DNA of 64,000 nucleotides, from contig JARFNK010000010.1 of assembly GCA_029167225.1 (NCBI GenBank), positions 124,001 through 188,000 on the forward strand, given 5' to 3'. The notes below the pieces were generated by a model. The model was not told the DNA's origin, ran no database searches, and saw nothing but the letters and a program-made list of their open reading frames with translations. Source of the stretch: Sphingobium arseniciresistens (GTDB lineage Bacteria > Pseudomonadota > Alphaproteobacteria > Sphingomonadales > Sphingomonadaceae). The position numbers were made by a program, and so were the translations under genes. Of the stretch, positions 15,950 through 24,553 are shown piece by piece; position 1 is the stretch's first letter; each line of letters starts with the position of its first letter.

Positions 15950-16553
15950 CGTCTCCCTGCTTTGATGACAGTTTCGGCAGGCCGGTTGCGAACGATTTTT
16001 GTCGTCCGAGCCGTTTTGCGCAGTGCTCGACCGCGCGCTGGAGTTCCTTCTGGATCGTGCGCAGGGTCACGCCGTAGCGCTCCGCCAGGGCGTGATGCGA
16101 TTCATTGCCGACGAAGGTTTCGTAGAAAATGTCCTGCTGCCGCTCGGTCAGTTCCGCGAGGGCAGCCTGCATACGCTCGATCTCGCGGCGATCGCCGGCG
16201 ATGATCTCCGGTCCAGGGGCTTCCTGGACCACATCGATCAGATCCATGATGTCGGAGAAGTCGAGCAAGCGTTCGCGGGACGTGAGAATGTTTCTGGCCC
16301 GGTTGGCGACCGCACGCGACAGATAGGACGCCGGATCGCGGACAGGACTGAGATCGCGCGGCTTCTGGAGTCCTAGCCAAGTGTCGTGGAGCGCGTCTTC
16401 GACAAGATCGGGCGCGAAGCTGCGCGATAGCCGCGACTTGAGTTCGGCATAGCGGTCCTGCAGCGCGCGCAGGAGCTGGTGGCGCGTCGTTTCCGACACG
16501 GGGGATTCCGTATCCGCATCGTCTCGATCTCCGGGGCGCGAATCAGCGGTCAT
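15942..16553 (-). CDS. ECF sigma factor, FecI-like
   Basis: A 203-residue protein with sigma region 2 (FAPDLVEDALHDTWLGLQ, then DPASYLSRAVANRARNIL) and region 4 with an HTH (LTERQQDIFYETFVGNESHH, YGVTLRTIQKELQRAVEH). It would direct RNA polymerase to a small regulon, probably this locus, when released by the adjacent FecR protein. The start at 16553 is the first ATG that gives a sensible N-terminus; the longer upstream reading is proline/serine/arginine noise. It is downstream of the STN gene on the same strand. Confidence 0.9.
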   Translation of the reverse strand: MTADSRPGDRDDADTESPVSETTRHQLLRALQDRYAELKSRLSRSFAPDLVEDALHDTWLGLQKPRDLSPVRDPASYLSRAVANRARNILTSRERLLDFSDIMDLIDVVQEAPGPEIIAGDRREIERMQAALAELTERQQDIFYETFVGNESHHALAERYGVTLRTIQKELQRAVEHCAKRLGRQKSFATGLPKLSSKQGDDE

Positions 16554-16653
16554 GGCTGCCCCCGATCGTCTCGCGCCGCCGGCGGATAGGAAAGCGGAGA
16601 TGCTGTCGATTCCAGCACCAACTTTAGCTGGCGGGCTCGGAGAGAATCGCGGA

Positions 16654-17406
16654 TCATCGCGCCGCCACCTCGAACCACACCGGTTGCGGCAGATCGGCCG
16701 GCGGTGGGACCGGCATCCGCGCGCCATTGAGCACGAGACGAATATCCCGGTCGAGCCTTTCATCGCCGCTGGAGTGGATGATCGTCGGGCGTCGAACCAG
16801 GCCGGCGGGGTCGATCTCGACGGTCAGGCGCACGCGAAACGGCCGGGCGCTCGTGCGCGGATCGTTTTGCAGCCGCTGGTTGATGGCGGCCTGGACGCTG
16901 CGGCCGAACGGCTCGAAACGGTCACGCGAGGGCGTACCGATCATCGGCGGCGCGGTGACCCGCAAGGTATCGAGCACGAGGCGCGGCGCGCCTTCGGCTT
17001 TGACCCAGGCGTCGATGCCGGGTTCCGGCGGGCGTTCGGGCGGAAAGACGAGGACCGCGGTGACACTCGTGAACCGGAACGCGAGCCCGGTGCCCTGGAG
17101 CATGGCGGCGATCGCCTCGCGCTCGGAGAGGGTGCCACTGACGGCGTGCGACCGTTTCCCCTCGACGACGCCGTTTTCGTAGAGGATGTCGATGCGGCTC
17201 ACGGTGCCCAGTTCCGTGAGGGCGCGGTCGAGCGGCTGCGCGGGGATGTCATAGCGCTTCCGTTCGGACGGCGCGGGCGGCGTGTCCTGCTGTGCCCAGG
17301 CCGGTGAGCCAAAAGGCGCTGCCACAAGCAGGAATGCCAGTGCGACGCGAAGGAGTTTCTCCCTTCGCCGGCGGACTGATGGAGCGCGCGCGTCATGATC
17401 AGCCAC
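16654..17406 (-). CDS. Free STN-domain periplasmic protein with TonB-C-like tail
   Basis: A 250-residue protein with a signal peptide (RREKLLRVALAFLLVAAPF, cleavage near AWA-Q). Residues about 50-115 are a Secretin/TonB short N-terminal domain (YDIPAQPLDRALTELG, YENGVVEGKRSHAVSGTLSE). The C-terminal 75 residues (VQAAINQRLQND, RLTVEIDPAGLVRRPTI, SSGDERLDRDIRLVLNG) resemble a TonB C-terminal domain. There is no outer-membrane barrel, so it would be a soluble periplasmic signal carrier rather than a receptor. The GTG at 17406 was chosen because it places the signal peptide at the N-terminus; a TTG at 17451 is possible. It lies between tonB and the sigma gene in one minus-strand unit. Confidence 0.8.
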   Translation of the reverse strand: MADHDARAPSVRRRREKLLRVALAFLLVAAPFGSPAWAQQDTPPAPSERKRYDIPAQPLDRALTELGTVSRIDILYENGVVEGKRSHAVSGTLSEREAIAAMLQGTGLAFRFTSVTAVLVFPPERPPEPGIDAWVKAEGAPRLVLDTLRVTAPPMIGTPSRDRFEPFGRSVQAAINQRLQNDPRTSARPFRVRLTVEIDPAGLVRRPTIIHSSGDERLDRDIRLVLNGARMPVPPPADLPQPVWFEVAAR

Positions 17407-17469
17407 GGTGCCGCCGACCGGAGATGGCGCGAGCGATCGACAGATATCCAAGGGGCGCGAGCCGATGCA

Positions 17470-18132
17470 TCATTCGATCCTGAACTCGATCGGGACCGTG
17501 ATATCGATTTGCGCCGGTAAATTGTCGGGAATGGCGGGCAGCGGTGCTGCGCGGCGGACCGCCGCGATCGCTTCGCTGTCCAGCAGCGCGATGCCTGACC
17601 CGCGGTCCAGCCACATCTTCAGGACTCGCCCGTCGCGATCGAGGAGGAAGCGGACCCAGGCCGTGCCCTGCTTGCGGCCCAGGCGTGCCTCTTCGGGATA
17701 TTGGCGGTAGCGGGCGATATGGGCGAGGAGGATGTCGCGATACTGAAGCGCGGTCGCGCCCGAGAGGTCGGCGGTGGTTTGACCGGGCTCGCGCACCGCG
17801 TTCGCGGCCGGCACGGACTGTGAGCCGCCGGGGCTGAGCGGATCGGGTATGCTGCTCGTGAGGTGCCGGGGCGGACGAACGGGCGTTTCGGCGGGCACGG
17901 CATCACTTGGCAGTTCCGGAGGTGCCAAGGGCTGGTTGGCGACGGCGCCGCCATCGTTTCGATCGAGCGGGAGCAACTCGACGACCAGCACGCGCTCGCT
18001 CTGAGAGCGCACGCGGGACCGTCCGCCATCGCCCGCGAGGGGATCGAGCAGGAACAGGAAGGCCATCAGCGCTGCGTGGGCGAGCAGCGACAGGATGATC
18101 GCGAAAAGTCGGGACGATACGGTTTCGATCAT
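17470..18132 (-). CDS. TonB family energy transducer
   Basis: A 220-residue protein. A single N-terminal membrane anchor (RLFAIILSLLAHAALMAFLFLL) is followed by a proline-rich periplasmic linker and a clear TonB C-terminal domain: YRQYPEEARLGRKQGTAWVRF, LDRDGRVLKMWLDRGSG, LLDSEAIAAVRRAAPLP. It should couple the ExbB-ExbD proton channel to an outer-membrane or periplasmic partner. ATG 18132 is the start next to the membrane anchor; an upstream in-frame start at 18174 would add a His-rich stretch. It is first in the minus-strand unit tonB-STN-sigma-fecR and is divergent from the AraC gene. Confidence 0.9.
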   Translation of the reverse strand: MIETVSSRLFAIILSLLAHAALMAFLFLLDPLAGDGGRSRVRSQSERVLVVELLPLDRNDGGAVANQPLAPPELPSDAVPAETPVRPPRHLTSSIPDPLSPGGSQSVPAANAVREPGQTTADLSGATALQYRDILLAHIARYRQYPEEARLGRKQGTAWVRFLLDRDGRVLKMWLDRGSGIALLDSEAIAAVRRAAPLPAIPDNLPAQIDITVPIEFRIE

Positions 18133-18359
18133 CGCCACGCCGCGCGGCTGATTTTTGACATGGCAATGATGCACAAGGGTCCACCCCAGCGCGCGAATAG
18201 TCGGCTACCATGACAGTTCTGCTGCACGCGACAGGATCGGCGGATTTCGGTGACTTTCCACCGCTCGCCATGAGCTGACCGAAAATAATCTTTGCCCCCG
18301 CGCATTTTTGCGTTCGCGATCGCGTCGTCCCGGCTGTCGAGCTTTTGAATGTCGATGAG
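18133..18359. promoter_or_regulatory. Divergent intergenic region, tonB unit versus AraC gene
   Basis: A 227-bp gap separates the minus-strand tonB-STN-sigma-fecR unit from the plus-strand AraC gene and must contain promoters for both. It includes AT-richer patches (CCGAAAATAATCTTTG and CGCATTTTTGCG). No -35/-10 pair or operator could be assigned with confidence. Confidence 0.45.
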
Positions 18360-19274
18360 ATGGCGGTGATTTTGCGCACGAGCATGTTGGACTATTGCGA
18401 CCCTGAGCCGCGGGCCATTGCGCTGCCTGTCGGCTCTGGCGCCGTGCGCGGCCAGGCGCCGTTGCGGATCGCTTCCGCCGAGGACGATCGTGCGCGGCAG
18501 CGCGTCAAGATCGGTCGTATCGAACTCGATCGCCGCGTCTTCGGCAGACAGCGCGCCGTATCGATTACGCCGACCGAGACGATGGTGCATGTCCTCGTTC
18601 CGCTTGCCGGCCATGCCGTGATCGTCGGCAATGGCGAAAGCCACACGCTTGAGCCGGGCATGGCGCTGCTCGTCGCTGGTACGGAGAAAATCACCAGTGT
18701 CTGGGTTGCCGGATCGCGGGCGCTGATCCTGCATGTCCCCCGCGCGTCGATCCAGGCCGTCGGTTCGCGTGTGTATGGCAATTCGCGGCGCCTCGCCGCG
18801 ATCGATTGCCGGTTCGTGCTCTCGGCCCAGGCAATCGCCCACGAAAATCCCGCCGAGCTTACCGAGAAGCGCATATTGGACGCTCTGGTCGAGGCGCTGC
18901 GCGCCAGCCCTCGGGAAGCGGCCCTGTTTCCCTTGGCGCGGTCGGTGCAGCGCGCGGTGGATCATATCCGCGCGAACCCGGTGCTGTCCTGGTCGATCGT
19001 TGATCTGGCGGCGGTCGCCGGTGTCACGGCGGGGACGCTGCGCCGCAATTTTAGCACCTGCCTCGGCATGTCGGTGACGCAGCTCGTCCTGCAGGCGCGG
19101 ATCGAGTGGGTCCGCGCGCGCCTCGAAAGCGTGACCGAAAGCCGATCGATCGGTGAACTCTCGATTGCGGCCGGTTTTGGCGCGTCGGGCATGCTCAATC
19201 GAACCTACCAGCGTCATTTTGGAGAAACGCCGAGTCAAACGCGCACGCGCGCGTTCCGGTCGCGCCGCGACTAA
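18360..19274 (+). CDS. AraC-family transcriptional regulator
   Basis: A 304-residue protein. The C-terminal 100 residues carry the double HTH of AraC/XylS regulators: VDHIRANPVLSWSIVDLAAVAG with VTAGTLRRNF, then IGELSIAAGFGASGMLNRTY and FGETPSQTRTRAF. The N-terminal 190 residues look like the cupin-type sensor half (GRIELDRRVFGRQRAVSITP, EPGMALLVAG). ATG 18360 was used; a TTG at 18345 is an alternative. Its position, divergent from the tonB-sigma unit and directly upstream of the TpsB gene, makes it a likely local regulator of the secretion locus. Confidence 0.88.
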   Translation: MAVILRTSMLDYCDPEPRAIALPVGSGAVRGQAPLRIASAEDDRARQRVKIGRIELDRRVFGRQRAVSITPTETMVHVLVPLAGHAVIVGNGESHTLEPGMALLVAGTEKITSVWVAGSRALILHVPRASIQAVGSRVYGNSRRLAAIDCRFVLSAQAIAHENPAELTEKRILDALVEALRASPREAALFPLARSVQRAVDHIRANPVLSWSIVDLAAVAGVTAGTLRRNFSTCLGMSVTQLVLQARIEWVRARLESVTESRSIGELSIAAGFGASGMLNRTYQRHFGETPSQTRTRAFRSRRD

Positions 19275-19637
19275 CATCGCCCCAGGAATTGGGGCCTTCA
19301 AGAATAATGAACCGTCCTGAAGCATATTCAGGGCGAACCCCCTTTTTCATTCTAAGTAACAATCAAGATGGACTGTCCACGAATCTGCTGATTAGGTCCA
19401 TTTAATCCTGAGATACTCCAAGATCTTTTGTAACACAACTTTCATAGTGTTTAGACTGGATTATACGAAGCGACACTGATCAAGTTTTCTCCTTGAGAAT
19501 CGGAACCATCCCCCTCTAACACGCTGACGTCAACGGGCGCTGCATTGCAGCAAACGAGTCTTCGGACACCCGTATTGAGATGCGAGCGACCGTTCGCCGC
19601 CCGGCCTCCCGCCGTGGCGGCGCTTATGGTGGGGGGT
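19275..19637 (+). promoter_or_regulatory. Long AT-rich leader before the tpsB gene
   Basis: This 363-bp gap is clearly more AT-rich than its surroundings, especially from 19300 to 19490. Just after the AraC stop, GCCCCA and TGGGGC (19279-19295) can form a 6-bp hairpin without a T-run. At 19316-19332, CCTGAA and TTCAGG form a 6-bp inverted repeat with a 5-base spacer, a candidate regulator-binding site. The promoter of the long plus-strand series probably lies here, but no -35/-10 pair is convincing. No gene was seen in it. Confidence 0.5.
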
Positions 19638-21254
19638 ATGGTTTTGAAGTTCGAGAAAGATAGCTGGCGGCTCGCGTCAAGCGGTGCTGCGATCGCGCTT
19701 GCACTGTGGTCGGTCACGACACCGGCTTTGGCGCAAGACGGTGCGGTGGAGGCCGAACCACCGGCGGCACGGTTCGATATTCGCGCCTTTCAGGTCAAGG
19801 GCAACACGGTGCTGTCGCCGGATGCGGTGGAACGCGCGGTCTATCCCTTCATGGGACCGAGCCGAAGCGAAGCGGATGTCGAGGCTGCTCGCGCAGCGCT
19901 CCAGAAGGCGTTCGAGGACGCGGGCTATGTTGCGGTGTCGGTGTTCCTGCCGGAGCAGTCGGTAGACAACGGCGTGCTGGTGCTCGAAGTGCAGCCGCAA
20001 GCGGTCGGCCGGTTGCTGGTCGAGGGCGATACGAAGAATGCCGACGCGGTCCGGGCTCAGGCCCCGTCGGTCGCGGTTGGCGTCACGCCCAACCTTCCGG
20101 CCTTCCAGCGCGATGTCATAGCGCTGAACAGCAACCCGACGCGGCGTGTTACACCGGAACTGCGGGCGGGCGAAGCTCCGGGCACGCTCGATGTGGTGCT
20201 GAAGGTCGAGGAAAGCTCGCCCTTCCACGCCTCGGCCGAACTCAACAATTTCAGCAGCTCGGCGACGAGCGACCTGCGTGCCTCGGCGACGATCCGCTAC
20301 GACAATATGTGGGGCCGGGGCGACAGCCTCTCGCTCTCGGCGCAGACCGCGCCGCGCCGGACCGACGACGGCACGGTGTTCTCGGGCAATTACCTGATGC
20401 GCCTGGGCCAGGGCACGCAGCTTTTGCTCTACGGCGTCTATTCCGACAGCGACATCGCGGTGGTCGGCGGCACCAGCGTCATCGGCAAGGGCAAGATGGG
20501 CGGCTTCCGCCTGATCCAGTCGCTCGGGAGCAGCGAAGGCTTCTATCACAGCCTGACGCTGGGGATGGATTACAAGGACTTCTCCGAAGACGTCCTGCTC
20601 GGCTCCGACCGGGCATCCGCGCCGATCAAATATGCCCCGCTGATCGCCTCATGGCGCGGTGACTGGTCGGGCGATCGTTCGACCAGCAACATCACCCTGT
20701 CGGGCACCTTTGGCATCCGGGGTCTCGGCGACAGCTGGAAGCGGTTCGACGACAAGCGCTACATGGCCCGCCAGAGCTTCATCGCTTTGAAGCTCGATGC
20801 GGAGACGACGCGGACCTTCGGTCCCGACCTCCAGCTCAATGCGCGGCTGACCGGCCAATGGTCGCCGGACCCGCTGATCTCGAACGAAGGTTTCAGCCTT
20901 GGCGGCATGTCGAGCGTCCGGGGCTACTTCGAGTCCGAAGCGATCGGCGACTATGGCTTTGCCTACCAGACCGAGCTGCGCTCGCCAGACCTTGCAAAGC
21001 TGCTCGGCAGCGATCTCGTCAACGAGCTGCGGTTCCACGCATTCGTCGACACCGGCTATGTCGGTATCAACCAGCCGCTGCCGAGCCAGATCGCGACGCG
21101 TGACACCTGGCTTTCCAGCGCCGGCCTCGGCGCCCGGCTCAAGCTCTTCAACCATCTGAGCGGTGCGATCGACGCCGGTGTGCCGCTCAAATCCGTGCCG
21201 GAGTCCAACTCCGGCGACATCTTCGTCCGCTTCCGCATCCAGGGGGAATTCTAA
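19638..21254 (+). CDS. TpsB outer-membrane transporter (ShlB/FhaC/HecB family)
   Basis: A 538-residue outer-membrane protein of the two-partner secretion family. A signal peptide (LASSGAAIALALWSVTTPALA) is followed by a POTRA-type domain at about residues 45-120 (FDIRAFQVKGNTVLSPDAVE, FEDAGYVAVSVFLPEQ) and then a beta-barrel with alternating strands ending in FVRFRIQGEF with the terminal Phe expected of barrels. The motif SSVRGYFESE matches the conserved loop-6 VRGY of FhaC. It should translocate the giant TpsA encoded downstream. ATG 19638 follows a GGTGGGGGG stretch; ATG 19626 is an alternative. Confidence 0.92.
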   Translation: MVLKFEKDSWRLASSGAAIALALWSVTTPALAQDGAVEAEPPAARFDIRAFQVKGNTVLSPDAVERAVYPFMGPSRSEADVEAARAALQKAFEDAGYVAVSVFLPEQSVDNGVLVLEVQPQAVGRLLVEGDTKNADAVRAQAPSVAVGVTPNLPAFQRDVIALNSNPTRRVTPELRAGEAPGTLDVVLKVEESSPFHASAELNNFSSSATSDLRASATIRYDNMWGRGDSLSLSAQTAPRRTDDGTVFSGNYLMRLGQGTQLLLYGVYSDSDIAVVGGTSVIGKGKMGGFRLIQSLGSSEGFYHSLTLGMDYKDFSEDVLLGSDRASAPIKYAPLIASWRGDWSGDRSTSNITLSGTFGIRGLGDSWKRFDDKRYMARQSFIALKLDAETTRTFGPDLQLNARLTGQWSPDPLISNEGFSLGGMSSVRGYFESEAIGDYGFAYQTELRSPDLAKLLGSDLVNELRFHAFVDTGYVGINQPLPSQIATRDTWLSSAGLGARLKLFNHLSGAIDAGVPLKSVPESNSGDIFVRFRIQGEF

Positions 21255-21257
21255 ACC

Positions 21258-22991
21258 ATGTCAGTCTTTACACGTCTCAAGAAGGGCGTGGCCGGAACGC
21301 TCCTGGCCGCTGCCGCCACGGTCGCCTTCGCCTCGCCGGCCCATGCCTGGTGGGAAGCGGACTATAGCTACCGCACCAAGATCAACCTCAATACGCAGGC
21401 CGCCGGGATCACCAGCGAGGTGGCGCGTGCGCCGGTGCTGGTGCGCCTGCACTCGGGCAATTTCAACTTCAAGGATGTGAAGGCCGACGGTTCGGACCTG
21501 CGCTTTGTCGCGGGCGACGATCGCACCCCGCTCAAGTTCCACGTCGAAAAGTGGAACCCGCAGGAAGAACAGGCTCTGGTGTGGGTCGATGTGCAGGGTC
21601 TCCAGCCCGGTGCGGCCTCGGCGATCTACGCTTATTACGGCAACGAGAAGGCGGCCGCGAGCCAGGACATCGCCGGCACTTTCGGGCCGGATTACCGTCT
21701 GGTCTATCACTTCAATAACGAGGGAGCTCCTCGGGACGCGACCGCCAATGGCGCCAATGCCACCGGCGGCGAAGGCCGGAACGCGGGCGGCCTGATCGGA
21801 CAGAGCCTCGTCCTCGACGGGACGAGCCCGATCACGTTGCCTGCGTCCGCCTTTGCGGCTGGGCCACTCTCGATCAGCTTCTGGGTCAAACCAAGCCGCG
21901 ACGGAACGGTGTTCAGCCTGCCGGGTAGCGTGAGCTTGGCTGCCGAGGGTGGCCGGCTCTTCATCGACGCCAATGGCAAGCGCAGCAATGGCGCGGCGTT
22001 GACCGCCGATAGCTGGACCAATGTCGCGCTGGTCAATGACGGTGCGAAGAGCGTTCTCTACATCAACGGCCAGCCTGCCGGTGAGGTGCCGGGTGCGCTT
22101 GCAGCCGCCACGGGCACCGCGCAGCTTGGCACCGGGTTCGCAGGCGAGATCGACGAACTGCGCGTCGCCGGCGCGGCGCTGCCGCAGTCGGCGTTTCAGC
22201 TTGCTGCCGCGAGCGAGGGCCAGACCTCGAAGCTGGTCACCACCGATACCGCGCAGAAGGTCGAGACCGGCGGCGGTGGCCATTTCGGGATCCTGTTCGG
22301 CGCGCTGACGTTCGATGCGTGGGTGGTGATCCTGATCTGCGCCTTCATGCTGCTGGTCGCCATTGCGATCATGATCACCAAGGGGCTGCTCATCGGCCGG
22401 GTGCGGTCGGCGAACGAGGCTTTCCTCGACGCCTATAATGCCCAGGCACGCCGCGCGGGCGACCATGACGGGCTGCCTGCGTTCGATCCCGGCGCTACGG
22501 CGGCGGACTCCACCCTGGGCCGCCTCTACAATATCGGCCGGCGCGAACTCACCGAACGCCTCAAGGAAGGCCGGGCGACGGGTTCGCGCTTCGCGATCCG
22601 CGCCCAATCGATCGCCGCGATCCGTTCCGCTCTGGACGCCGGTCGCGTGCGCGAAGGCCAGAAGCTCAATGCGCGGCTGGTGCTGTTGACCATCGCCATC
22701 TCGGGCGGCCCGTTCATCGGCCTGCTCGGCACCGTGCTCGGCGTCATGATCACCTTCGCCAGCGTTGCGGCGGCGGGCGAGGTCAATATCAACGCCATCG
22801 CGCCGGGTATTGCGGCGGCACTCCTCGCCACCGTCGCGGGCCTCGCCGTCGCGATCCCGGCGCTGTTCGGCTACAATTATCTGCTCAGCCGCATCGAAGA
22901 GATCACCGCCGACCACGACATCTTCGTGGACGAGCTGGAGAAGCGCATCGCCGAAACGTGGCAGGATGTTCCTGCGGCGCAAGCGGCCTGA
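21258..22991 (+). CDS. ExbB/TolQ-type proton channel fused to DUF2341-LamG periplasmic domain
   Basis: A 577-residue inner-membrane protein. It has a signal peptide (GVAGTLLAAAATVAFASPAHA), a DUF2341 domain at about 55-125 (APVLVRLHSGNFNF, LRFVAGDDRTPLKFHVEKW, YAYYGNEKA), and a LamG/concanavalin-like domain at about 145-310 (LSISFWVKPSRDGTVF, SVLYINGQPAGEV, GTGFAGEIDELRVAG). The C-terminal half is a MotA/TolQ/ExbB channel: a membrane helix near 350-372, then LTIAISGGPFIGLLGTVLGV and IAAALLATVAGLAVAIPALF. Normal ExbB is about 230 residues, so more than 300 residues of extracytoplasmic, possibly ligand-binding protein are added. It starts 3 bp after the tpsB stop and precedes exbD. Confidence 0.9.
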   Translation: MSVFTRLKKGVAGTLLAAAATVAFASPAHAWWEADYSYRTKINLNTQAAGITSEVARAPVLVRLHSGNFNFKDVKADGSDLRFVAGDDRTPLKFHVEKWNPQEEQALVWVDVQGLQPGAASAIYAYYGNEKAAASQDIAGTFGPDYRLVYHFNNEGAPRDATANGANATGGEGRNAGGLIGQSLVLDGTSPITLPASAFAAGPLSISFWVKPSRDGTVFSLPGSVSLAAEGGRLFIDANGKRSNGAALTADSWTNVALVNDGAKSVLYINGQPAGEVPGALAAATGTAQLGTGFAGEIDELRVAGAALPQSAFQLAAASEGQTSKLVTTDTAQKVETGGGGHFGILFGALTFDAWVVILICAFMLLVAIAIMITKGLLIGRVRSANEAFLDAYNAQARRAGDHDGLPAFDPGATAADSTLGRLYNIGRRELTERLKEGRATGSRFAIRAQSIAAIRSALDAGRVREGQKLNARLVLLTIAISGGPFIGLLGTVLGVMITFASVAAAGEVNINAIAPGIAAALLATVAGLAVAIPALFGYNYLLSRIEEITADHDIFVDELEKRIAETWQDVPAAQAA

Positions 22992-23015
22992 CCCCGGAAA
23001 GCAGGAGATCAGGCC

Positions 23016-23432
23016 ATGGGCATACAGGTAGGCGGTCCGAAGAAGCCGTATAACGAGATCAACATCACCCCGTTCGTCGACGTGGTGCTGGTGCTCCTCA
23101 TCATCTTCATCCTGATGACGACGGCGGCGGTCCAGGGGATCAAGGTGGACTTGCCGTCCGCCTCCTCGGCCAAGACGCTCGAGGCGCAAAAGAGCCGGGT
23201 GATCGCGGTCAGCAATGACGGGACGGTCTCGATCGACGCGATCCCGGTGTCGCTGGCGGAATTGGAGGGCCAACTGCGCTCCTCGATCGCCACTACGCCG
23301 GACCTCGCGGTGATCCTGCGCGGCGACCGCGCGGTGCAATACGACAAGGTCATGCAGGTGCTCGACCTGTGTTCCAAGGTTGGTGTCCCCTCGCTCGGCA
23401 TGGCGTCCACGCGCCCGCCAAGTGCCAACTGA
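23016..23432 (+). CDS. exbD: ExbD/TolR biopolymer transport protein
   Basis: A 138-residue protein with the ExbD layout: short cytoplasmic N-terminus, one membrane helix starting INITPFVDVVLVLLIIF with the essential membrane Asp, then a periplasmic domain (IKVDLPSASSAKTLEAQKSR, LAVILRGDRAVQYDKVMQVL). It pairs with the ExbB fusion encoded 25 bp upstream to form the proton-driven motor that energises TonB. It belongs to the same plus-strand series as tpsB. Confidence 0.93.
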   Translation: MGIQVGGPKKPYNEINITPFVDVVLVLLIIFILMTTAAVQGIKVDLPSASSAKTLEAQKSRVIAVSNDGTVSIDAIPVSLAELEGQLRSSIATTPDLAVILRGDRAVQYDKVMQVLDLCSKVGVPSLGMASTRPPSAN

Positions 23433-23452
23433 GCGGGAGGGACAAATGCATC

Positions 23453-23689
23453 ATGTTCTCTTTTCGCCGATGGCTCGATCGCAAGCTGGATCGCAGGCCG
23501 ATGGTGCGGATCTCGCGCCGCAGCTTCCGCAAGCCCTGGTGGCGTCGCTGCGGCCGGGCATTTCTGCTTCTGACGTTCCTGCTGGTTCTGGGCGCGGCAA
23601 TCCTGCTGCTGCTCCAACCCGTGTCGGCGATGCAGACGTCGGCCCCGCCTCCCGGCGCCCCGTCCACCGATCGGCCGGACTCGGCCTGA
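23453..23689 (+). CDS. Small single-pass membrane protein, 78 aa
   Basis: Starts MFSFRRWLDRKLDRRPMVRI. It has a very basic cytoplasmic N-terminus and one strong membrane helix (AFLLLTFLLVLGAAILLLL), then a short Pro/Ser-rich tail. GGGAGGGA lies about 12 bases before the start. The topology (positive-inside, single pass) is clear; no family is recognised. Its place between exbD and a tonB-like gene suggests an accessory of the motor complex. An alternative ATG at 23446 opens a different frame that stays open until it overlaps the next start. Confidence 0.6.
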   Translation: MFSFRRWLDRKLDRRPMVRISRRSFRKPWWRRCGRAFLLLTFLLVLGAAILLLLQPVSAMQTSAPPPGAPSTDRPDSA

Positions 23690-23795
23690 GGCTCGAAGCC
23701 ATCCGTTTTGGCCTTGATCTCTCGGACTGGACCGGCGCACGCCTGTTCCTTGCTGGCCTTGGCCGCGAGCATGACGCCTCGCTGGTGCTCTTGTG

Positions 23796-24503
23796 ATGGC
23801 GGCCGCAACCTTGATGCCGCCCGGCGGCCCGAATGGCCCGCGCCGCCGCAAGCAGTCCCCAATCACTTTCGGGCGCGTGCTGGCCGTGGTTGGCGTCGGC
23901 CTGGTGCTGGTCATCGGCTACAGCTTCCTGGGGCAGCAGACGATCTCGGATCGTCCCAATGAGATGAAGACGACGACGGTGATCTTGCCGCCGCCGCCAC
24001 CACCGCCACCACCGCCAAAGGAACAGGTCGAGCAGCCGCCGGAGCCGACGATCGCACCGCCGATCGAGCAGCCGCTGGACACGCCGCCACCACCTGATCA
24101 GGCGAACAGCGATCCAACGCCCGGCGACAATGCGCTCACCGCCCGTGAGGGCGCCGGCCCCAGCAACTACGGCCTCGCCCGTGGCGACGGCTCGGGCACG
24201 CGTATCGGTGGTCGACCCGGTGGAGGAACCGGCGATGCGTTCCGTGCCTACGCAGTCACCGCTCAGGCCTGCATCCAGCGGGCGGCGCAGGCGGATCGCG
24301 AACTGACCCGCGGCAACTATCGCGCTCAGCTTTCGGTCACGATGGGCACTGATGGACGGATCGCCACGGCGCGGGTGACCAGCGGGGTCGACGATCGCCG
24401 CGCGGCACGCATTCAGACCGTCCTCTCCGGCGTCCAGTGCCAGGCGCCGCCCGCAGGCCTCCCGGCCATGCGCCTTGAACTCTCCACCCGTTCGGGAGGC
24501 TGA
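23796..24503 (+). CDS. TonB-like energy transducer, second copy
   Basis: A 235-residue protein: a membrane anchor at about residues 26-47 (FGRVLAVVGVGLVLVIGYSF), a polyproline run (ten prolines) with more Pro/Glu-rich linker, a Gly-rich spacer and a C-terminal domain (YAVTAQACIQRAAQADREL, LSVTMGTDGRIATARVTSG, SGVQCQAPPAG) resembling divergent TonB-C. The two cysteines in that domain could form a disulphide, unlike classical TonB. The start overlaps the stop of an upstream out-of-frame ORF (TGATG). Likely partner of the adjacent ExbB-ExbD. Confidence 0.82.
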   Translation: MAAATLMPPGGPNGPRRRKQSPITFGRVLAVVGVGLVLVIGYSFLGQQTISDRPNEMKTTTVILPPPPPPPPPPKEQVEQPPEPTIAPPIEQPLDTPPPPDQANSDPTPGDNALTAREGAGPSNYGLARGDGSGTRIGGRPGGGTGDAFRAYAVTAQACIQRAAQADRELTRGNYRAQLSVTMGTDGRIATARVTSGVDDRRAARIQTVLSGVQCQAPPAGLPAMRLELSTRSGG

Positions 24504-24553
24504 CGATGTCCGCACAGCTCACCGACGCATCCACTCCCAGGGGGAAAAATAAC

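Noticed and set aside
19279..19295. Rho-independent terminator after the AraC gene
   Set aside because: The 6-bp stem lacks a T-run, so it is mentioned only as a weak hairpin in the leader.
21261..23339. A 692-codon minus-strand open frame
   Set aside because: Arg/Gln/His-rich antisense shadow of the ExbB fusion and ExbD.
24506..24553. Using ATG 24506 as the porin start
   Set aside because: It would put 16 polar residues before the signal peptide; ATG 24554 has its own AGGGGG site and begins the export signal directly.
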